Shown here: positions 52,768 to 62,567 of the stretch, one piece after another | Layout: each line of letters starts with the position of its first letter | Numbering within the stretch: position 1 is the first letter of the stretch | Assembly (NCBI RefSeq): GCF_000832305.1 | Contig: NZ_CP010536.1 | Location: forward strand, 4,458,717 to 4,522,716 | Length of the DNA: 64,000 bases | Direction of reading: 5' to 3' | Source: Cupriavidus basilensis | GTDB lineage: Bacteria; Pseudomonadota; Gammaproteobacteria; Burkholderiales; Burkholderiaceae | Program-made: the position numbers and the translations under genes | Notes under the pieces: generated by a model | What the model saw: the letters and a program-made list of their open reading frames with translations, nothing else | The model's database searches: none | Told to the model about the DNA's origin: nothing

Positions 52768-53943
52768 TTACAAGGCCTGCTGCGGCAAGTCCTGGAGCGG
52801 TTCCGCCTCGACGCTGTGCGCGGGCGCGCCGCCCTCCTCGCTCACCGCCTCCAGGGCTGTTGCCCGCGCTCGCCTGCCGAGCCAGCTCCTGAGCCGCAGG
52901 AAAGGCGCTTCGACCAGCAAGTAACTCAGCGCCGCGGCTGCCAGCGTCTCCAGGATGCAAAAGGGGAAGCGCAGCGCCAGCGGCGACGCCGTGCTGGTAA
53001 ACAGCTGCTGCCAGACATACAAGCTGAACGAGATCGTGCCCACGAACACAAAGGCCTTGCTCCTGAGCAGGCGCGATATCCACAACTCGGGCCGCTCTAC
53101 CACGGCAAGGATCAGCAGGCCGGCCGCCGCCGCCAGCGCCACCGGACCATAGGTCGCCGTCCAGATGCCGCCGGCCAGGGTGCCGATGACCGGCAGGCCC
53201 AGCAGCAGTGCCAGGATCAGCGCCGGCAACGCGAACGCGCCGGCAAAGCGTGCGTTCAGTTGCGCCTTCAGCCGCTCGCGGTCCAGCGCGATATAGCATC
53301 CCATCAGCACCGGGTCCACGCCCGTGTGCAGCATCAGCCCCAGCTGCCCGCGCAGCGAAGGCGTCGTGAAATAGCAGAGCACCCTCACCAGCGGCATCAG
53401 CATGATCACCAGCACCAGCCAACGCGGATTCCTGCCGCGCAGCAGCAGCAATAGCACTGGCGGCCACAGCCAGTAGAACTGCTCGTCCAGCGCCAGCGTC
53501 CAGAAATGGCCGAGCAGCCACGCGCCGGCGGGATGCACCATGTTGACGTTGCCCAGCCCGAGCATCTCGGAGTAATTCCAGAGGTGCGCGGCCGCAAACA
53601 GGAGCTGCCGCGCATCGACATCGATCAGCCCGACAATGCCGAACAGGCCCAGCGCGATCAGGTAGACATAGAAAGCCGGCCAGATGCGCAGCGCGCGGCG
53701 GCCATAGAAACGCATCAGCTTGATGGAGCCGCAGGCGCGCCACTCCGCCTGCAGCAGCTCCGTAATCAGGAAGCCGCTCAGCACGAACGAGATGAACACG
53801 CCGACGCCGCCGTTCGCGAAATACCGCAGCGGCGCGAGCAATCCCGTGTACCCCCCCTTGGCCATGTGCTCCGCATGGCTGATGACCACCAGCATGACCG
53901 CGACGCTGCGAAGCCCGGTCAGCTCTAGAACGCGACGGCTCAT
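52768..53943 (-). CDS. Acyltransferase-3 family membrane protein (second of two)
   Basis: The 391-residue protein has the same layout as its neighbour: a His in LVVISHAEH, FYGRRALRIWPAFYVYL and HFWTLALDEQFYWLWP. The C-terminus is an acidic tail. The two proteins are clearly related but diverged, so they are not a recent duplication. 149 bases, including a short tandem repeat (52731-52755), separate them. No glycosyltransferase is adjacent, so the acceptor is unknown. Confidence 0.9.
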   Translation of the reverse strand: MSRRVLELTGLRSVAVMLVVISHAEHMAKGGYTGLLAPLRYFANGGVGVFISFVLSGFLITELLQAEWRACGSIKLMRFYGRRALRIWPAFYVYLIALGLFGIVGLIDVDARQLLFAAAHLWNYSEMLGLGNVNMVHPAGAWLLGHFWTLALDEQFYWLWPPVLLLLLRGRNPRWLVLVIMLMPLVRVLCYFTTPSLRGQLGLMLHTGVDPVLMGCYIALDRERLKAQLNARFAGAFALPALILALLLGLPVIGTLAGGIWTATYGPVALAAAAGLLILAVVERPELWISRLLRSKAFVFVGTISFSLYVWQQLFTSTASPLALRFPFCILETLAAAALSYLLVEAPFLRLRSWLGRRARATALEAVSEEGGAPAHSVEAEPLQDLPQQAL

Positions 53944-54186
53944 TTTTTCCTACCCCTCAAGGTGTCGGGGGGCGCAGTACTCTGCCATGCCGCCCTCGCT
54001 TGCCGCCGCGCCACAACGCTCTGCGGCGTCGCGGTGGCCGCGCGCGGCGCGCGCAACCAATGGGCATGCGCAACGAATCTAGCTGGCCCCGCAGGCGCGC
54101 TCTGTGCGCCGGCATACCAAGTGCGTGCTAACGTGCAAGCATGACAAACGCGCGGCTACCGGTTCGGCGGCAAGGAGGCAGGCGCC

Positions 54187-54864
54187 ATGGGATTCAAGGT
54201 CGGAATGACGCTGGCGGCGGAGGGCCTGCTCTTTGCGGCCCTGCTGTTTGGCGCGGCGGGCACGCTGGCCTGGCCAGCCGCCTGGGCCTATCTCATCCTG
54301 TTTTTTGGCGGCGGCTATTGGCTCACGCAACGCCTGGCGCGGCACGATCCGGCGCTGCTCGCCGAGCGCATGAAGATGCCGCTGCAACGCGGCCAGCCGT
54401 TCTGGGACAAGATCCTGCTGCCCTGCGTGCTCGCGGCGTGGATCGCCTGGATGGTGCTGATGGGCCTGGATGCGGTGCGCTTTCGCTGGTCCGCAATGCC
54501 GCTGTGGCTGCAGTGCCTGGGCGCGGTGCTGCTGGTGCTGTCATTTCTCGTGATCGACCGCGTGTTTCACGAAAACACCTTCCTCGCGGCCGTGGTCAGG
54601 ATCCAGGCCGAGCGCGGGCACCGGGTGGTGTCGAGCGGCCCCTACGCCGTGGTTCGCCACCCGCTCTATGCCACCATGCTGGTGTTCCTGCCGGCCAATG
54701 CGCTGATGCTCGGCTCCTGGTACGGCGTGGCCGCATCGCTGGTGCTCATTGGCGCCATCGTGTTTCGCACGGCAATGGAAGACCGCGAGCTGCAGCGCGG
54801 CCTCAAGGGCTACGCGGCCTATGCGGCCCGGGTGCGATACCGGCTGGTCCCGTTCGTCTGGTAG
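54187..54864 (+). CDS. Isoprenylcysteine carboxyl methyltransferase (ICMT)-like membrane protein
   Basis: The 225-residue protein has about five membrane helices and the ICMT/PEMT C-terminal signature GPYAVVRHPLYATM, followed by MEDRELQRGLKGY and RYRLVPFVW, which form the S-adenosylmethionine pocket in this family. Bacterial members have varied or unknown substrates. GGAGGCAGGCGCC precedes the ATG. It is divergent from the acyltransferase genes with 243 bases between. Confidence 0.85.
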   Translation: MGFKVGMTLAAEGLLFAALLFGAAGTLAWPAAWAYLILFFGGGYWLTQRLARHDPALLAERMKMPLQRGQPFWDKILLPCVLAAWIAWMVLMGLDAVRFRWSAMPLWLQCLGAVLLVLSFLVIDRVFHENTFLAAVVRIQAERGHRVVSSGPYAVVRHPLYATMLVFLPANALMLGSWYGVAASLVLIGAIVFRTAMEDRELQRGLKGYAAYAARVRYRLVPFVW

Positions 54865-54964
54865 CTCGCCAGGCGTCAGGCAGGCAGCCGGTTTTTGCTG
54901 CGGTCTTTGCTGCGGTCATTGCCACTTATCGCAGGGGATTGCCGACGATCAGCGCATCGCAGCC

Positions 54965-55417
54965 TCAATGAATCTGCATTCCGCGCATGGCGTGGATGCG
55001 ATCATGATGCCACTGTATGCCCTCGTACTGGCGCTGCACCACCGCGCGGATCTCGGGCGGCATGTCCCTCGTCAGTGCCGACTGGTACTCGCGCTTTGCC
55101 GTTTCCTCATCGCGCTCGCACAGTTGCAGCACCGCATCGTCATTGTGCGGCGCGATCACGTGCAACACTTCCATCCAGCCGCGATGCAGCGTGCCGCCCA
55201 TGCTGCCGCGATCCCGGGGCTCCGCGCCCAGCGATGTCACCAGTGCCTGCAACTCCATCACCGAGGCGCGGCACGATTCCGCCGTGCCCGTGAGGATCGC
55301 GCGTATCTCGGGGTTATGCACCTCGCGGGCGCCGGTCGTGCAACTGAGCTCGCCGTCCTTGCCGACCTCGATCAGGTGGTTCAGGGTGCCGACGATTTGT
55401 CCTTGCGCGTTGGTCAT
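54965..55417 (-). CDS. PA2169/DUF2383-type four-helix-bundle protein
   Basis: The 150-residue protein is mostly helical, with HLIEVGKDGELSC near the start and RDEETAKREYQSAL and QYEGIQWHHDRIHAM further on. It resembles the PA2169-type DUF2383 family of ferritin-like folds, whose function is unknown. GGAG lies 6 bases before the ATG at 55417. A 12-bp tandem repeat lies upstream; a longer frame would translate it, but the ribosome site argues against that. Confidence 0.75.
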   Translation of the reverse strand: MTNAQGQIVGTLNHLIEVGKDGELSCTTGAREVHNPEIRAILTGTAESCRASVMELQALVTSLGAEPRDRGSMGGTLHRGWMEVLHVIAPHNDDAVLQLCERDEETAKREYQSALTRDMPPEIRAVVQRQYEGIQWHHDRIHAMRGMQIH

Positions 55418-55845
55418 GATGATCTCCTTGCCGGTCTTGCATGGACAGGAGCCCGTGCGAATTCTCGTGCGAGTTTTCGTGCGAGTTTTCGTGTGAACCC
55501 CCGCGTACATCCGCGCCGCACGCTACACGCCTGGCGTCGATGCCGGTCCGGGATTCAGGCCCCTGCTTCCTGTGCTTGCCTTGCCTGGTTGGCTTGCCGC
55601 GCGGCACTTGTGCTATTGGCTCGCGCGCTGGCAGCCGCGTGGACCAGCGCCGGGCGAGATAGGGGTGGGATTTCAGTATAGGAGGGCGTGCGGACTCGTT
55701 GGAGGGAGCGCTGACCGGTTTGTGCGCCGCAGCTTGCCGGAACCGACCCGCATGCGCTTGCCTGCACTTTGCGCCAGCCAAGCCACAAAAAAAACCGCAA
55801 AATCCGCAAACCGGCTGCCGGTAGATTGCACGCCATGGAGACCAC
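55418..55845. other. Intergenic region with 12-bp tandem repeats
   Basis: About 430 bases between divergent genes. The left part holds the tandem repeat. The right part is AT-richer near 55786-55810 (A-run with CCGCAAAATCCGCAAA) just before the AraC/GyrI start and may contain its promoter. No gene was found. Confidence 0.5.
55454..55501. repeat. 12-bp tandem repeat, four units
   Basis: Units start at 55454, 55466, 55478 and 55490. The middle two are identical (CGTGCGAGTTTT), and the outer two are degenerate. The unit is a multiple of three and keeps a minus-strand frame open, but no ribosome site supports its translation. Confidence 0.85.
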
Positions 55846-56751
55846 ATGAAGCCCGAGACCCGAATCCAGTACGCCCAACGCATGGAACCCGTCCTGCGGT
55901 GGCTGGCAAGCCACCCCGACGCCGACCCGCAGCTGTACCAGCTGGCCGACCTGGCCTGCCTGTCGCCGTATCACTTCCATCGCGTCTATCGCGCCATGAT
56001 GGGAGAAACGGTGAACGCCACGGTACAACGCCTGCGCATGCACCGTGCGGCGATCGCGCTGGCCGGTACCGAAGCTTCATTGCGTGATGTGGCGCTGCGT
56101 GCCGGCTACGAGTCGGACGCGGCGTTCAACCGGGCATTCGGCGCGGCCTTCGGCATCCCGCCGGGGCGGTATCGCGCAGCCCGCTCCGGTCCCTTCAATC
56201 CTCAGGAGCCAGGCATGTACCCCATCACGATCGAAACCTTTCCCGGCACCGTTCTGGCCACGCTGCCCCATCGTGGCAGCTATCAGGAAATCGGCCCGGT
56301 GTTCACCCGCATCTTCATGCTGGCAGCCAGCCGGGGCCTTGCCAGCCCGGACGCCATCGGCTTTGGCGTGTACTTCAGCGATCCCGAACAGGTGCCAGTC
56401 GCGCAACTGCGCTCGCTGGCCGGCCTGTCGGTTGCGCCAGATGCCGACCTGGGCGAGGAACTGGAGCGATTCGAAATCCCGGCGGGCCGCTGCGCGATGC
56501 TGACTTACACAGGCCCCTACAACGAGATGAGCAAGGCGTACAACTGGATGTTCTCGGAATGGCTGCCGAGCAGCAGGGTCGTGCCGGCGAACTTTCCCAT
56601 GTTCGAGCAATACGTGAACGATCCTCGCACCACGCCGCCCGCGCAGTTGCAGACGCGGATCTGCCTGCCGGTGAAGTCGGGCCGGCGCAGGAGCGAAGCA
56701 AGCCCGGACCAGGCGCAAACGAGGCTTACTTGCCAATACAAAACCGCGTAA
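55846..56751 (+). CDS. AraC-family regulator with GyrI-like effector domain
   Basis: The 301-residue protein has an N-terminal AraC double helix-turn-helix ([39 protein letters not shown]) and a GyrI-like ligand domain (~120-280) that ends normally at TRICLPVK. A further 24 residues are basic and polar, and the last codons run over the 3' end of the convergent mnmE gene. This suggests the original stop was lost. The family responds to small hydrophobic or cationic compounds. Confidence 0.85.
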   Translation: MKPETRIQYAQRMEPVLRWLASHPDADPQLYQLADLACLSPYHFHRVYRAMMGETVNATVQRLRMHRAAIALAGTEASLRDVALRAGYESDAAFNRAFGAAFGIPPGRYRAARSGPFNPQEPGMYPITIETFPGTVLATLPHRGSYQEIGPVFTRIFMLAASRGLASPDAIGFGVYFSDPEQVPVAQLRSLAGLSVAPDADLGEELERFEIPAGRCAMLTYTGPYNEMSKAYNWMFSEWLPSSRVVPANFPMFEQYVNDPRTTPPAQLQTRICLPVKSGRRRSEASPDQAQTRLTCQYKTA

Positions 56752-58198
56752 AAATCGTCCCCAGCAGATCATCACTGCTGAACTCGCCGGTGATGCTGTT
56801 CAGATGGTCCTGCGCCAGGCGCAGTTCTTCGGCGAACAGGTCCAGCGCCTGCGCCTCTTGCGCTGCGCGCTCTTCGGCCAGGTCCAGGTGCGATTGCGCG
56901 TTGCGCAGCGCGGTGAGGTGCCGCTCGCGCGCGAGGAAGGTGCCTTCGTTGCCGGATTGCCAGCCCACCAGCCGCAGCAACTGGCCGCGCAGCAGGTCGA
57001 TGCCGGCGCCGGTGCGCGCGGAGATCCATACCTCGGCCGGGTTCGGGCCGATGGCGGCCACCACGTGTGGGCGATCGGCGCCGAAGTGATGCTCGCCTAC
57101 CTTGGGCGCCAGGTCGATCTTGTTGACCACGCGCAGGATCGGCGAGCCCGGCGGCAGGTGGCCGCAGAGCCGGTCGTCGATGGCGTCGTCGATCTCCGAC
57201 AAGCCGTGTTCCACGTAGTCGGCCGCGTCCACCAGGTGCAGCACCAGGTCGGCGCGGCCCACGGCTTGCCAGGTGCGCTCGATGCCGATGCGCTCGACTT
57301 CGTCGGTGGCGTCTTCACGCAGGCCGGCGGTGTCGATGATATGCAGCGGGATGCCTTCGATCTGGATGGTCTCGCGCACGCGGTCGCGCGTGGTGCCGGG
57401 AATCGGCGTGACGATGGCGAGCTCCGCGCCGGCCAGCGCGTTGAGCAGCGACGACTTGCCCACATTGGGCTGGCCCGCCAGCACCACCGACAAGCCCTCG
57501 CGCAGCAGCGAGCCCTGCTTGGCCTGCGCCAGCACGCCGCCCAGCGCATCACGGATATTGGCCAACTGGCCGCGCGCGTTGGAGGCTTCGAGGAAGTCGA
57601 TCTCTTCCTCGGGGAAATCCAGCGTGGCTTCCACCAGCATGCGCAGGTGGATCACCTGCTCCACCAGCGCGCGGATGGCGTCGGAGAACACGCCCTCCAT
57701 GGAGCGCGCGGCCGAGCGCGCGGCGGCTTCGGTGCTGGCCTCGATCAGGTCGGCCACGGCTTCCGCCTGGGCCAGGTCGAGCTTGTCGTTCAGAAAGGCG
57801 CGGCGCGTGAACTCGCCGGGCTCGGCCAGGCGCAGGCCCATCTCGCGGCCGGCATCCAGGCAGCGCGCCAGCAGCATCTGCATCACCACCGGGCCGCCGT
57901 GGCCCTGCAGCTCCAGCACTTCCTCGCCGGTGTACGAGTGCGGCGCGGGGAAGTACAACGCCAGGCCGTGATCGATCGCTTTGCCGTGCGCATCCAGGAA
58001 CGGCAGGTAGGTGGCGTGGCGGGCTTTCAGCGCCTGGCCACACACGGCCTGCGCAATCGCGCTCACGTCGGGGCCGGACACGCGCACCACGCCGATGCCG
58101 CCACGCCCGGGCGCGGTAGCAATGGCGGCGATGGGCGTGGTGCGAGCGGAGCGAGGCTGGAGGGAGTGGGTTGCGGTCATGGCGGTCGTGGCAGTCAT
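56726..58198 (-). CDS. mnmE: tRNA modification GTPase MnmE
   Basis: The 490-residue protein has the N-terminal tetrahydrofolate-binding domain ([19 protein letters not shown]), a helical domain, and the inserted G domain: P-loop [24 protein letters not shown] and NKID. It ends in the invariant CIGK box (FCIGK). With MnmG it modifies the wobble uridine of tRNAs. The start at 58198 overlaps the stop of the upstream CHAD gene (ATGA), which supports this start over 58180. Its 3' end overlaps the convergent AraC/GyrI gene by 26 bases. Confidence 0.95.
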   Translation of the reverse strand: MTATTAMTATHSLQPRSARTTPIAAIATAPGRGGIGVVRVSGPDVSAIAQAVCGQALKARHATYLPFLDAHGKAIDHGLALYFPAPHSYTGEEVLELQGHGGPVVMQMLLARCLDAGREMGLRLAEPGEFTRRAFLNDKLDLAQAEAVADLIEASTEAAARSAARSMEGVFSDAIRALVEQVIHLRMLVEATLDFPEEEIDFLEASNARGQLANIRDALGGVLAQAKQGSLLREGLSVVLAGQPNVGKSSLLNALAGAELAIVTPIPGTTRDRVRETIQIEGIPLHIIDTAGLREDATDEVERIGIERTWQAVGRADLVLHLVDAADYVEHGLSEIDDAIDDRLCGHLPPGSPILRVVNKIDLAPKVGEHHFGADRPHVVAAIGPNPAEVWISARTGAGIDLLRGQLLRLVGWQSGNEGTFLARERHLTALRNAQSHLDLAEERAAQEAQALDLFAEELRLAQDHLNSITGEFSSDDLLGTIFTRFCIGK

Positions 58199-59079
58199 GG
58201 CGATATTGTCGCAGATCGATCTGGCGCAACCGTGGTACCTGGCGCATCCGGCACATCCGTCGCATGCGCTGCATCTGCTGCATCTGCTGCATCCGCAGCG
58301 GGCATGTTCAGGCACTCCATCATCAGGCGGCGTGCCACGGCGCCGTCGATCAGGTCACCCAGGCTGCCTTGGCGCTTCACCAGCTTGCCGTGCAGGCGCT
58401 TGGCATAGCGCTTGGCCAGTACCGGCTCCAGCGCCTCGATCACATAGCGCAGCCGTTTGCTGCCAAGGCGAAAGCGATGCACGCGCGCCAGGTCTTGCGA
58501 GCGCGCGGCACGCGCCAGCGACTTCACGCGCTTGCACGCGCGGCGCAAGCGCCGGCGCGCAAACACTGCCAGCCGGTCCTGCGCGGCGGCGCCCGCCCGC
58601 GGCGCGCCGCCCGCGCCCAGGTGCGTGAGGTCGCGGTGCAGCACGGGCAGTGGCCAGTGCTGGTGTTCAGTGAGTTGCGCCAGCATGGTGGCGCGTGCGT
58701 AGTGGCGGCGCGTCATCGCAGTGTCATGCACCGCCAGCAGCACCGGATCCTCGGGCTGCAAGTCCAGCGCCGGGCGCAAGGTCGCGCTGATGAACACGTC
58801 CCAGTCGCGCACATCGCTGGCGGCCTGCGCCAGCTTGCGCAGGCAACCATCCCAGCGCGCGCGGATGGCCTTGGGCAGGGCCGGGGCAAATGCCCAGCAT
58901 ACGGCGCGCAGACGCCGCACCGCCACGCGCAACGCATGCACATCATCAGGATGGTCGCGCCGGTGCAAGGCATCCAGCTGATCGGCAACCGCCACCAGGC
59001 CCGCATCGCCGAGCGCGATGAAGGCATCGATGGCGCGCATGCGCGGGTGCAGCTGCATGGGAAGGTTGGCGGCGCGCAT
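58195..59079 (-). CDS. CHAD-domain protein
   Basis: The 294-residue protein has paired CHAD motifs with conserved His and Arg/Lys: [12 protein letters not shown] near residue 48 and [12 protein letters not shown] near 215. Many basic residues line the helices, as expected for binding polyphosphate. The C-terminus has an Ala/Asp repeat coded by a DNA tandem repeat (58266-58301). No CYTH domain is attached. It overlaps mnmE by ATGA, so the two are translationally linked, an unusual partner for mnmE. Confidence 0.85.
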   Translation of the reverse strand: MRAANLPMQLHPRMRAIDAFIALGDAGLVAVADQLDALHRRDHPDDVHALRVAVRRLRAVCWAFAPALPKAIRARWDGCLRKLAQAASDVRDWDVFISATLRPALDLQPEDPVLLAVHDTAMTRRHYARATMLAQLTEHQHWPLPVLHRDLTHLGAGGAPRAGAAAQDRLAVFARRRLRRACKRVKSLARAARSQDLARVHRFRLGSKRLRYVIEALEPVLAKRYAKRLHGKLVKRQGSLGDLIDGAVARRLMMECLNMPAADAADAADAAHATDVPDAPGTTVAPDRSATISP

Positions 59080-59334
59080 GGCGTATCGGCGTGGGCATAA
59101 CTACCGGAAGCTACCGGAACAGCCTGATCTTGCGCAGGCCGGCTTCAGGGCATGTTTCCGGGCACGATTCAGGGCACGTTCTAGGGCACGTCTAACCAGT
59201 GTAGGCGATTGTGCCGGTTGCGCCGCACTCCATTGACAGCCTGCGCGCTTCGGGTTGCAATGCGTGCAGGCAACGCCAGCCGGCCAGCCATCACAAGGCC
59301 GTACCCGATCACCACCAGTGCGAGGAGCAGCGCC
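59080..59334. other. Intergenic region between CHAD gene and thioesterase
   Basis: A 255-base divergent region. It contains degenerate 11-13-bp repeats of a GGGCACG-type unit (about 59145-59195). No gene or clear operator was seen. Confidence 0.4.
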
Positions 59335-59772
59335 ATGTCCACCGAACAAGAACGCCTTTTGCTGCGCGACACCATCGAGGCCGGCTTTCGCCAGGCTGCC
59401 TTTGTCGCCGACGTAGGCATCCGGCTGGTGGATTGCGGGCCAGGCTGGTGCGAGAGCGAACTGCTGGTCACGCCCCGCCACCTGCAGCATGGCGGCATCG
59501 TCCATGCCGGCGTGCAAGCCACCATCGCCGAGCACACCGCCGGCGCGGCTGCCAGCACCATGCTCGACACCGGGCGCCATGTGGTCACCGCCGAATTCAA
59601 GATCAACCTGCTGCGCGCCGCCCGCAGCGATCGCCTCACCTGCCGCGCCGACGTATTGAAATCCGGCCGCGCCATCATTGTGGTGGAGGCCGATGTCTTC
59701 GCCAGCGTGCACGGCGAGGCGGTGCTGGTCAGCCGCTTCAACGCCACCATGAGCGTGCTCGACCTGGCCTGA
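59335..59772 (+). CDS. PaaI-family hotdog thioesterase
   Basis: The 145-residue protein has the hotdog pattern HLQHGGIVHAGVQATIAEHT and the following strand VVTAEFKINLLRAA, typical of PaaI thioesterases. GAGGAG precedes the ATG. The next gene, a VOC protein, starts 65 bases downstream on the same strand. The substrate is unknown. It is not closely similar to the thioesterase at 11020. Confidence 0.85.
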   Translation: MSTEQERLLLRDTIEAGFRQAAFVADVGIRLVDCGPGWCESELLVTPRHLQHGGIVHAGVQATIAEHTAGAAASTMLDTGRHVVTAEFKINLLRAARSDRLTCRADVLKSGRAIIVVEADVFASVHGEAVLVSRFNATMSVLDLA

Positions 59773-59837
59773 GCCAACACCGGGCCAACACAGAGCCAAC
59801 GCCGGACTACAAAAAACACCCAAGGAGAAACTGCAAG

Positions 59838-60224
59838 ATGATCGATCACACAGGCGTTGTCGTCAGCGATTTTGCCAAGAGCCGGGCCTTCTACACCGCC
59901 GCGCTGGCCGCGCTCGGTTTCATCAAGAACATGGAGTTGCCCGCCAGCGTGACCGGCCACACCGACGTGGCCGGCTTCGGCCCGCCCGAGAAGCCCGAGT
60001 TCTGGATCAGCAACGGCACGCCCAACCAGCCACCGCTGCATATCGCCTTTCGCGCGGACTCGCGCTCGCAGGTGGATGCTTACTACAAGGCCGCGCTGGC
60101 GGCCGGCGGCCGGGACAACGGCGCGCCGGGTTTGCGCCCGCACTATCACCCGAATTATTACGGCGCCTTTGTGCTGGACCCGGACGGCCACAATATCGAA
60201 GCGGTGTGCCACGCGCCTGAGTGA
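59838..60224 (+). CDS. VOC-family (glyoxalase/bleomycin-resistance) protein
   Basis: The 128-residue protein has two beta-alpha-beta-beta-beta units and metal-site residues typical of the fold: His in IDHTGVVV, a central PPLHIAFRA and Glu in GHNIEAVCH. AAGGAG precedes the ATG. It could be a glyoxalase, dioxygenase or binding protein; sequence alone does not decide. It is in line with the thioesterase. Confidence 0.85.
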   Translation: MIDHTGVVVSDFAKSRAFYTAALAALGFIKNMELPASVTGHTDVAGFGPPEKPEFWISNGTPNQPPLHIAFRADSRSQVDAYYKAALAAGGRDNGAPGLRPHYHPNYYGAFVLDPDGHNIEAVCHAPE

Positions 60225-60230
60225 TACGGG

Positions 60231-60350
60231 GGCGCCTGCGCCAGCCACATCGTGCCGCACTTCGTGGCCAGCTACGCCGCAACAGTGCTCAAGCTGCCGC
60301 TGGCGGGACTGGCGATGGTGTGTGAGACGGCGGGCAAGCGGCTGTATTGA
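60231..60350 (+). pseudogene. In-frame coding relic after the VOC gene
   Basis: After the VOC stop the same frame continues with a gene-like string (ASHIVPHFVASYAATVLKL, then PLAGLAMVCETAGKRLY) before a TGA at 60348-60350. No start or ribosome site is seen. It looks like the 3' end of a deleted gene and abuts the remains of a parE toxin gene on the other strand. Confidence 0.35.
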
Positions 60351-60379
60351 CGAGACGCTCCGATGGTCGCGGCGGTCAC

Positions 60380-60424
60380 TTACCGTCTGGCAAGCGCTCT
60401 CGCGACGACAGACCTGGCCCTCAT
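60380..60424 (-). pseudogene. parE toxin gene reduced to its first codons
   Basis: An ATG overlapping the parD stop (ATGA, minus strand) opens a frame reading MRARSVVARALARR, which resembles the N-terminus of ParE toxins that pair with this ParD type. It then meets TAA at 60380-60382. Weak similarity continues for a few codons (VTAA) and then ends. The toxin is therefore not functional. Confidence 0.6.
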
Positions 60425-60657
60425 CCCCGAGCGCTGCGCACCCGCGCTCGCAGGGCGTCGAAGTAGTCGCTATCGACCGGCGCAGTCGGCGCCGAATCGG
60501 CACCCGCCAAAAGCAGGCTGCGAAGGTGCTGGCGATCCTGATCCTTGCGGATCAGCTCGCGCACGTACTCGCTGCTGGAGCCGTAGCCGCGCTGGTTGAC
60601 TTGCTCATCGACAAAGGCCTTGAGCGTGTCAGGCAGAGAGATATTCATTGTGCTCAT
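60421..60657 (-). CDS. parD: ParD-type antitoxin, now without a functional toxin
   Basis: The 78-residue protein has a ribbon-helix-helix N-terminus (MNISLPDTLKAFVDEQV, YGSSSEYVRELIRKDQD) and the C-terminal toxin-binding part VDSDYFDALRARVRSA. This is the ParD/CC2985 antitoxin family. ATG at 60657 (or 60648) is possible. The partner parE is cut off after 14 codons. The antitoxin may persist as a DNA-binding repressor or protect against related toxins. Confidence 0.85.
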   Translation of the reverse strand: MSTMNISLPDTLKAFVDEQVNQRGYGSSSEYVRELIRKDQDRQHLRSLLLAGADSAPTAPVDSDYFDALRARVRSARG

Positions 60658-60758
60658 GGTTTCATGCTAGCGAGCTTGGCAAAATTTGGCCAACTTTCTG
60701 CCGTGGCGTCTTGCCGCCACGGCAACGCCACCTGGGCGAAGCACGCCGCAGAAAAGCA

Positions 60759-60792
60759 AAATCCCCCGCAAGCCGGAACTTGCGGGGGATTT
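60759..60792 (-). terminator. Terminator of the rpmH-rnpA-yidD-yidC cluster
   Basis: A 14-bp perfect stem (60759-60772 with 60779-60792) has a 6-base loop. On the minus strand it ends in TTTTGCTTTTC. It lies 82 bases after the yidC stop. Confidence 0.9.
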
Positions 60793-60874
60793 CAGTGAGG
60801 CCGCCATTGACGCTTTGAGCGACCTCATGTGCCGGGCCGGCGCGGGTTTGCCACCCGCCGGTCCGGCTTCAGCG

Positions 60875-62545
60875 TCAGCCCTTGGCCACCGCCGCGGTCT
60901 TCGCCTTGTTCTTGCCAAGCATCCGGTTGATCTGCCATTGCTGCGCGATCGACAAGACGTTGTTGGTGACCCAGTACATCACCAGGCCAGCCGGGAAGAA
61001 GAAGAACATGAACGAGAACACCAGCGGCATGATCATCATGACCTTGGCCTGCACGGGGTCCGGCGGGGTCGGGTTCAGCTTGGTCTGCACGAACATCGAC
61101 ACGGCCATCAGCACCGGCAGGATGTAGAACGGATCCGGCACCGACAGGTCATGGATCCAGCCCAGCCAAGGCGCACCGCGCATTTCCACCGACGACAGCA
61201 GCACCCAGTACAGCGCAATGAACACCGGGATCTGGATCACGATGGGCAGGCAGCCGCCCAGCGGGTTGACCTTCTCGGTGCGGTACAGCGCCATCATCTC
61301 CTGGTTCATCTTCTGCGGATCGCCCTTGTGGCGCTCGCGCATCGCGGTCATGCGGGGCTGCAGGTCCTTCATCTTGCCCATGGACTTGTAGCTAGCCGCG
61401 GACAGCGGGAAGAACACCAGCTTGATCAGCACGGTCAGCCCGATGATCGACCAGCCCCAGTTGCCCAGCAAGCCGTGGATTTTCTCCAGCAGCCAGAACA
61501 GCGGCTTGGCCAGGATGGTCAGCCATCCGTAGTCCTTCACCAGTTCCAGGCCCGGGGTGATCTTCTCGAGCATGCGCTCTTCCTGCGGGCCGGCGAACAG
61601 GCGCGCATCGGTGGATACCGTGGCGCCCGGGGCGATGGCGCCCAGCGGCTGCTGCACGCCCACGCGGAACAGGTTGTTGTCGATCTTCTCGACGTAGAAG
61701 CTGTGCTCCTTGCCCGATTGCGGAATCCACGCCGAGGCAAAGTAATGCTGCACCATCGCCACCCAGCCGCTGCTACCGGCCGCGGGGACCGAAGCCTTGC
61801 CCTTGCCGATGTCGTCGAAGGTGATCTTGTGGTACTTGTCGGCGTCGGTGTAGATGGCCGGGCCGGTGAAGGTGCTATAGAACTGCGACTGCTCGACCTT
61901 GCTGCCGTCGCGCGTCAGTTCCATGTACAGCGTCGGCGAGATCGGCTTGCCGCTGTCGTTGGTCACGGCAAATTTCGTGTCGACAACGTAGCTGCCCTTG
62001 TGGAAGGTATAGGTCTTGTCCAGCTTGACCCCGTCCTTCTCCGCCGTCAGCGTCACCGACACCTTGTCCGAGCCAGCCAGGTCGCGCGGGCCCGCCGAAG
62101 CGGTAAACACCGTGGTGTGGTTGGGCAGGTCGCCACCGATCAGGCCGGAACGGGCCATGTAGGTGCGGGTCTGGTCACGCTCGAACAGCACGACCGGCTT
62201 GCCGTCATGGTCTTTGTGGTTCAGCAGTTCCAGGCGCGTCAGGATACCGCCGGCGGTATCGATCTGGGCACGCATCACGTCGGTGCTGACCACGATCTTC
62301 TCGCCGCTCGGCTGGGCCGCGGCGACCGGGACGGACGCCGCGGCGCCCGCGGCGGTGCCGGCTGTTGCATTGGCCTTGGGCACGTCGCCTTGCGGGGCCG
62401 AAGCGCCGCCTGCGGTTGCCGGAGCCTGCTGCGTCGCGCTCGGGAAGAACATCGACTGGTGACCGTTGGCGCGCTGCCAGTTGTCGTAGAGCAGCACGAG
62501 GGCCATCGAGAAGATGACCCAGAGTATGGTGCGTTTGATATCCAT
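60875..62545 (-). CDS. yidC: Membrane protein insertase YidC
   Basis: The 556-residue protein has an N-terminal helix ([20 protein letters not shown]), a large periplasmic domain (~60-350) and five C-terminal helices. The C-terminal part has [20 protein letters not shown], the cytoplasmic hairpin [36 protein letters not shown] and the final [12 protein letters not shown]. It inserts and folds inner-membrane proteins with or without Sec. A Ser/Ala-rich linker follows the first helix. It is part of the conserved origin-flanking cluster. Confidence 0.97.
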   Translation of the reverse strand: MDIKRTILWVIFSMALVLLYDNWQRANGHQSMFFPSATQQAPATAGGASAPQGDVPKANATAGTAAGAAASVPVAAAQPSGEKIVVSTDVMRAQIDTAGGILTRLELLNHKDHDGKPVVLFERDQTRTYMARSGLIGGDLPNHTTVFTASAGPRDLAGSDKVSVTLTAEKDGVKLDKTYTFHKGSYVVDTKFAVTNDSGKPISPTLYMELTRDGSKVEQSQFYSTFTGPAIYTDADKYHKITFDDIGKGKASVPAAGSSGWVAMVQHYFASAWIPQSGKEHSFYVEKIDNNLFRVGVQQPLGAIAPGATVSTDARLFAGPQEERMLEKITPGLELVKDYGWLTILAKPLFWLLEKIHGLLGNWGWSIIGLTVLIKLVFFPLSAASYKSMGKMKDLQPRMTAMRERHKGDPQKMNQEMMALYRTEKVNPLGGCLPIVIQIPVFIALYWVLLSSVEMRGAPWLGWIHDLSVPDPFYILPVLMAVSMFVQTKLNPTPPDPVQAKVMMIMPLVFSFMFFFFPAGLVMYWVTNNVLSIAQQWQINRMLGKNKAKTAAVAKG

Positions 62546-62567
62546 GTCTCGCTGTGGTCGGGGGAAA

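Noticed and set aside
55454..55501. CRISPR-like array
   Set aside because: Units are only 12 bp, adjacent without spacers, and no cas gene is nearby.
60007..60282. Full-length ParE on the minus strand downstream of parD
   Set aside because: The only overlapping frame is Arg/Pro-rich and lacks ParE features; the true parE frame stops after 14 codons.
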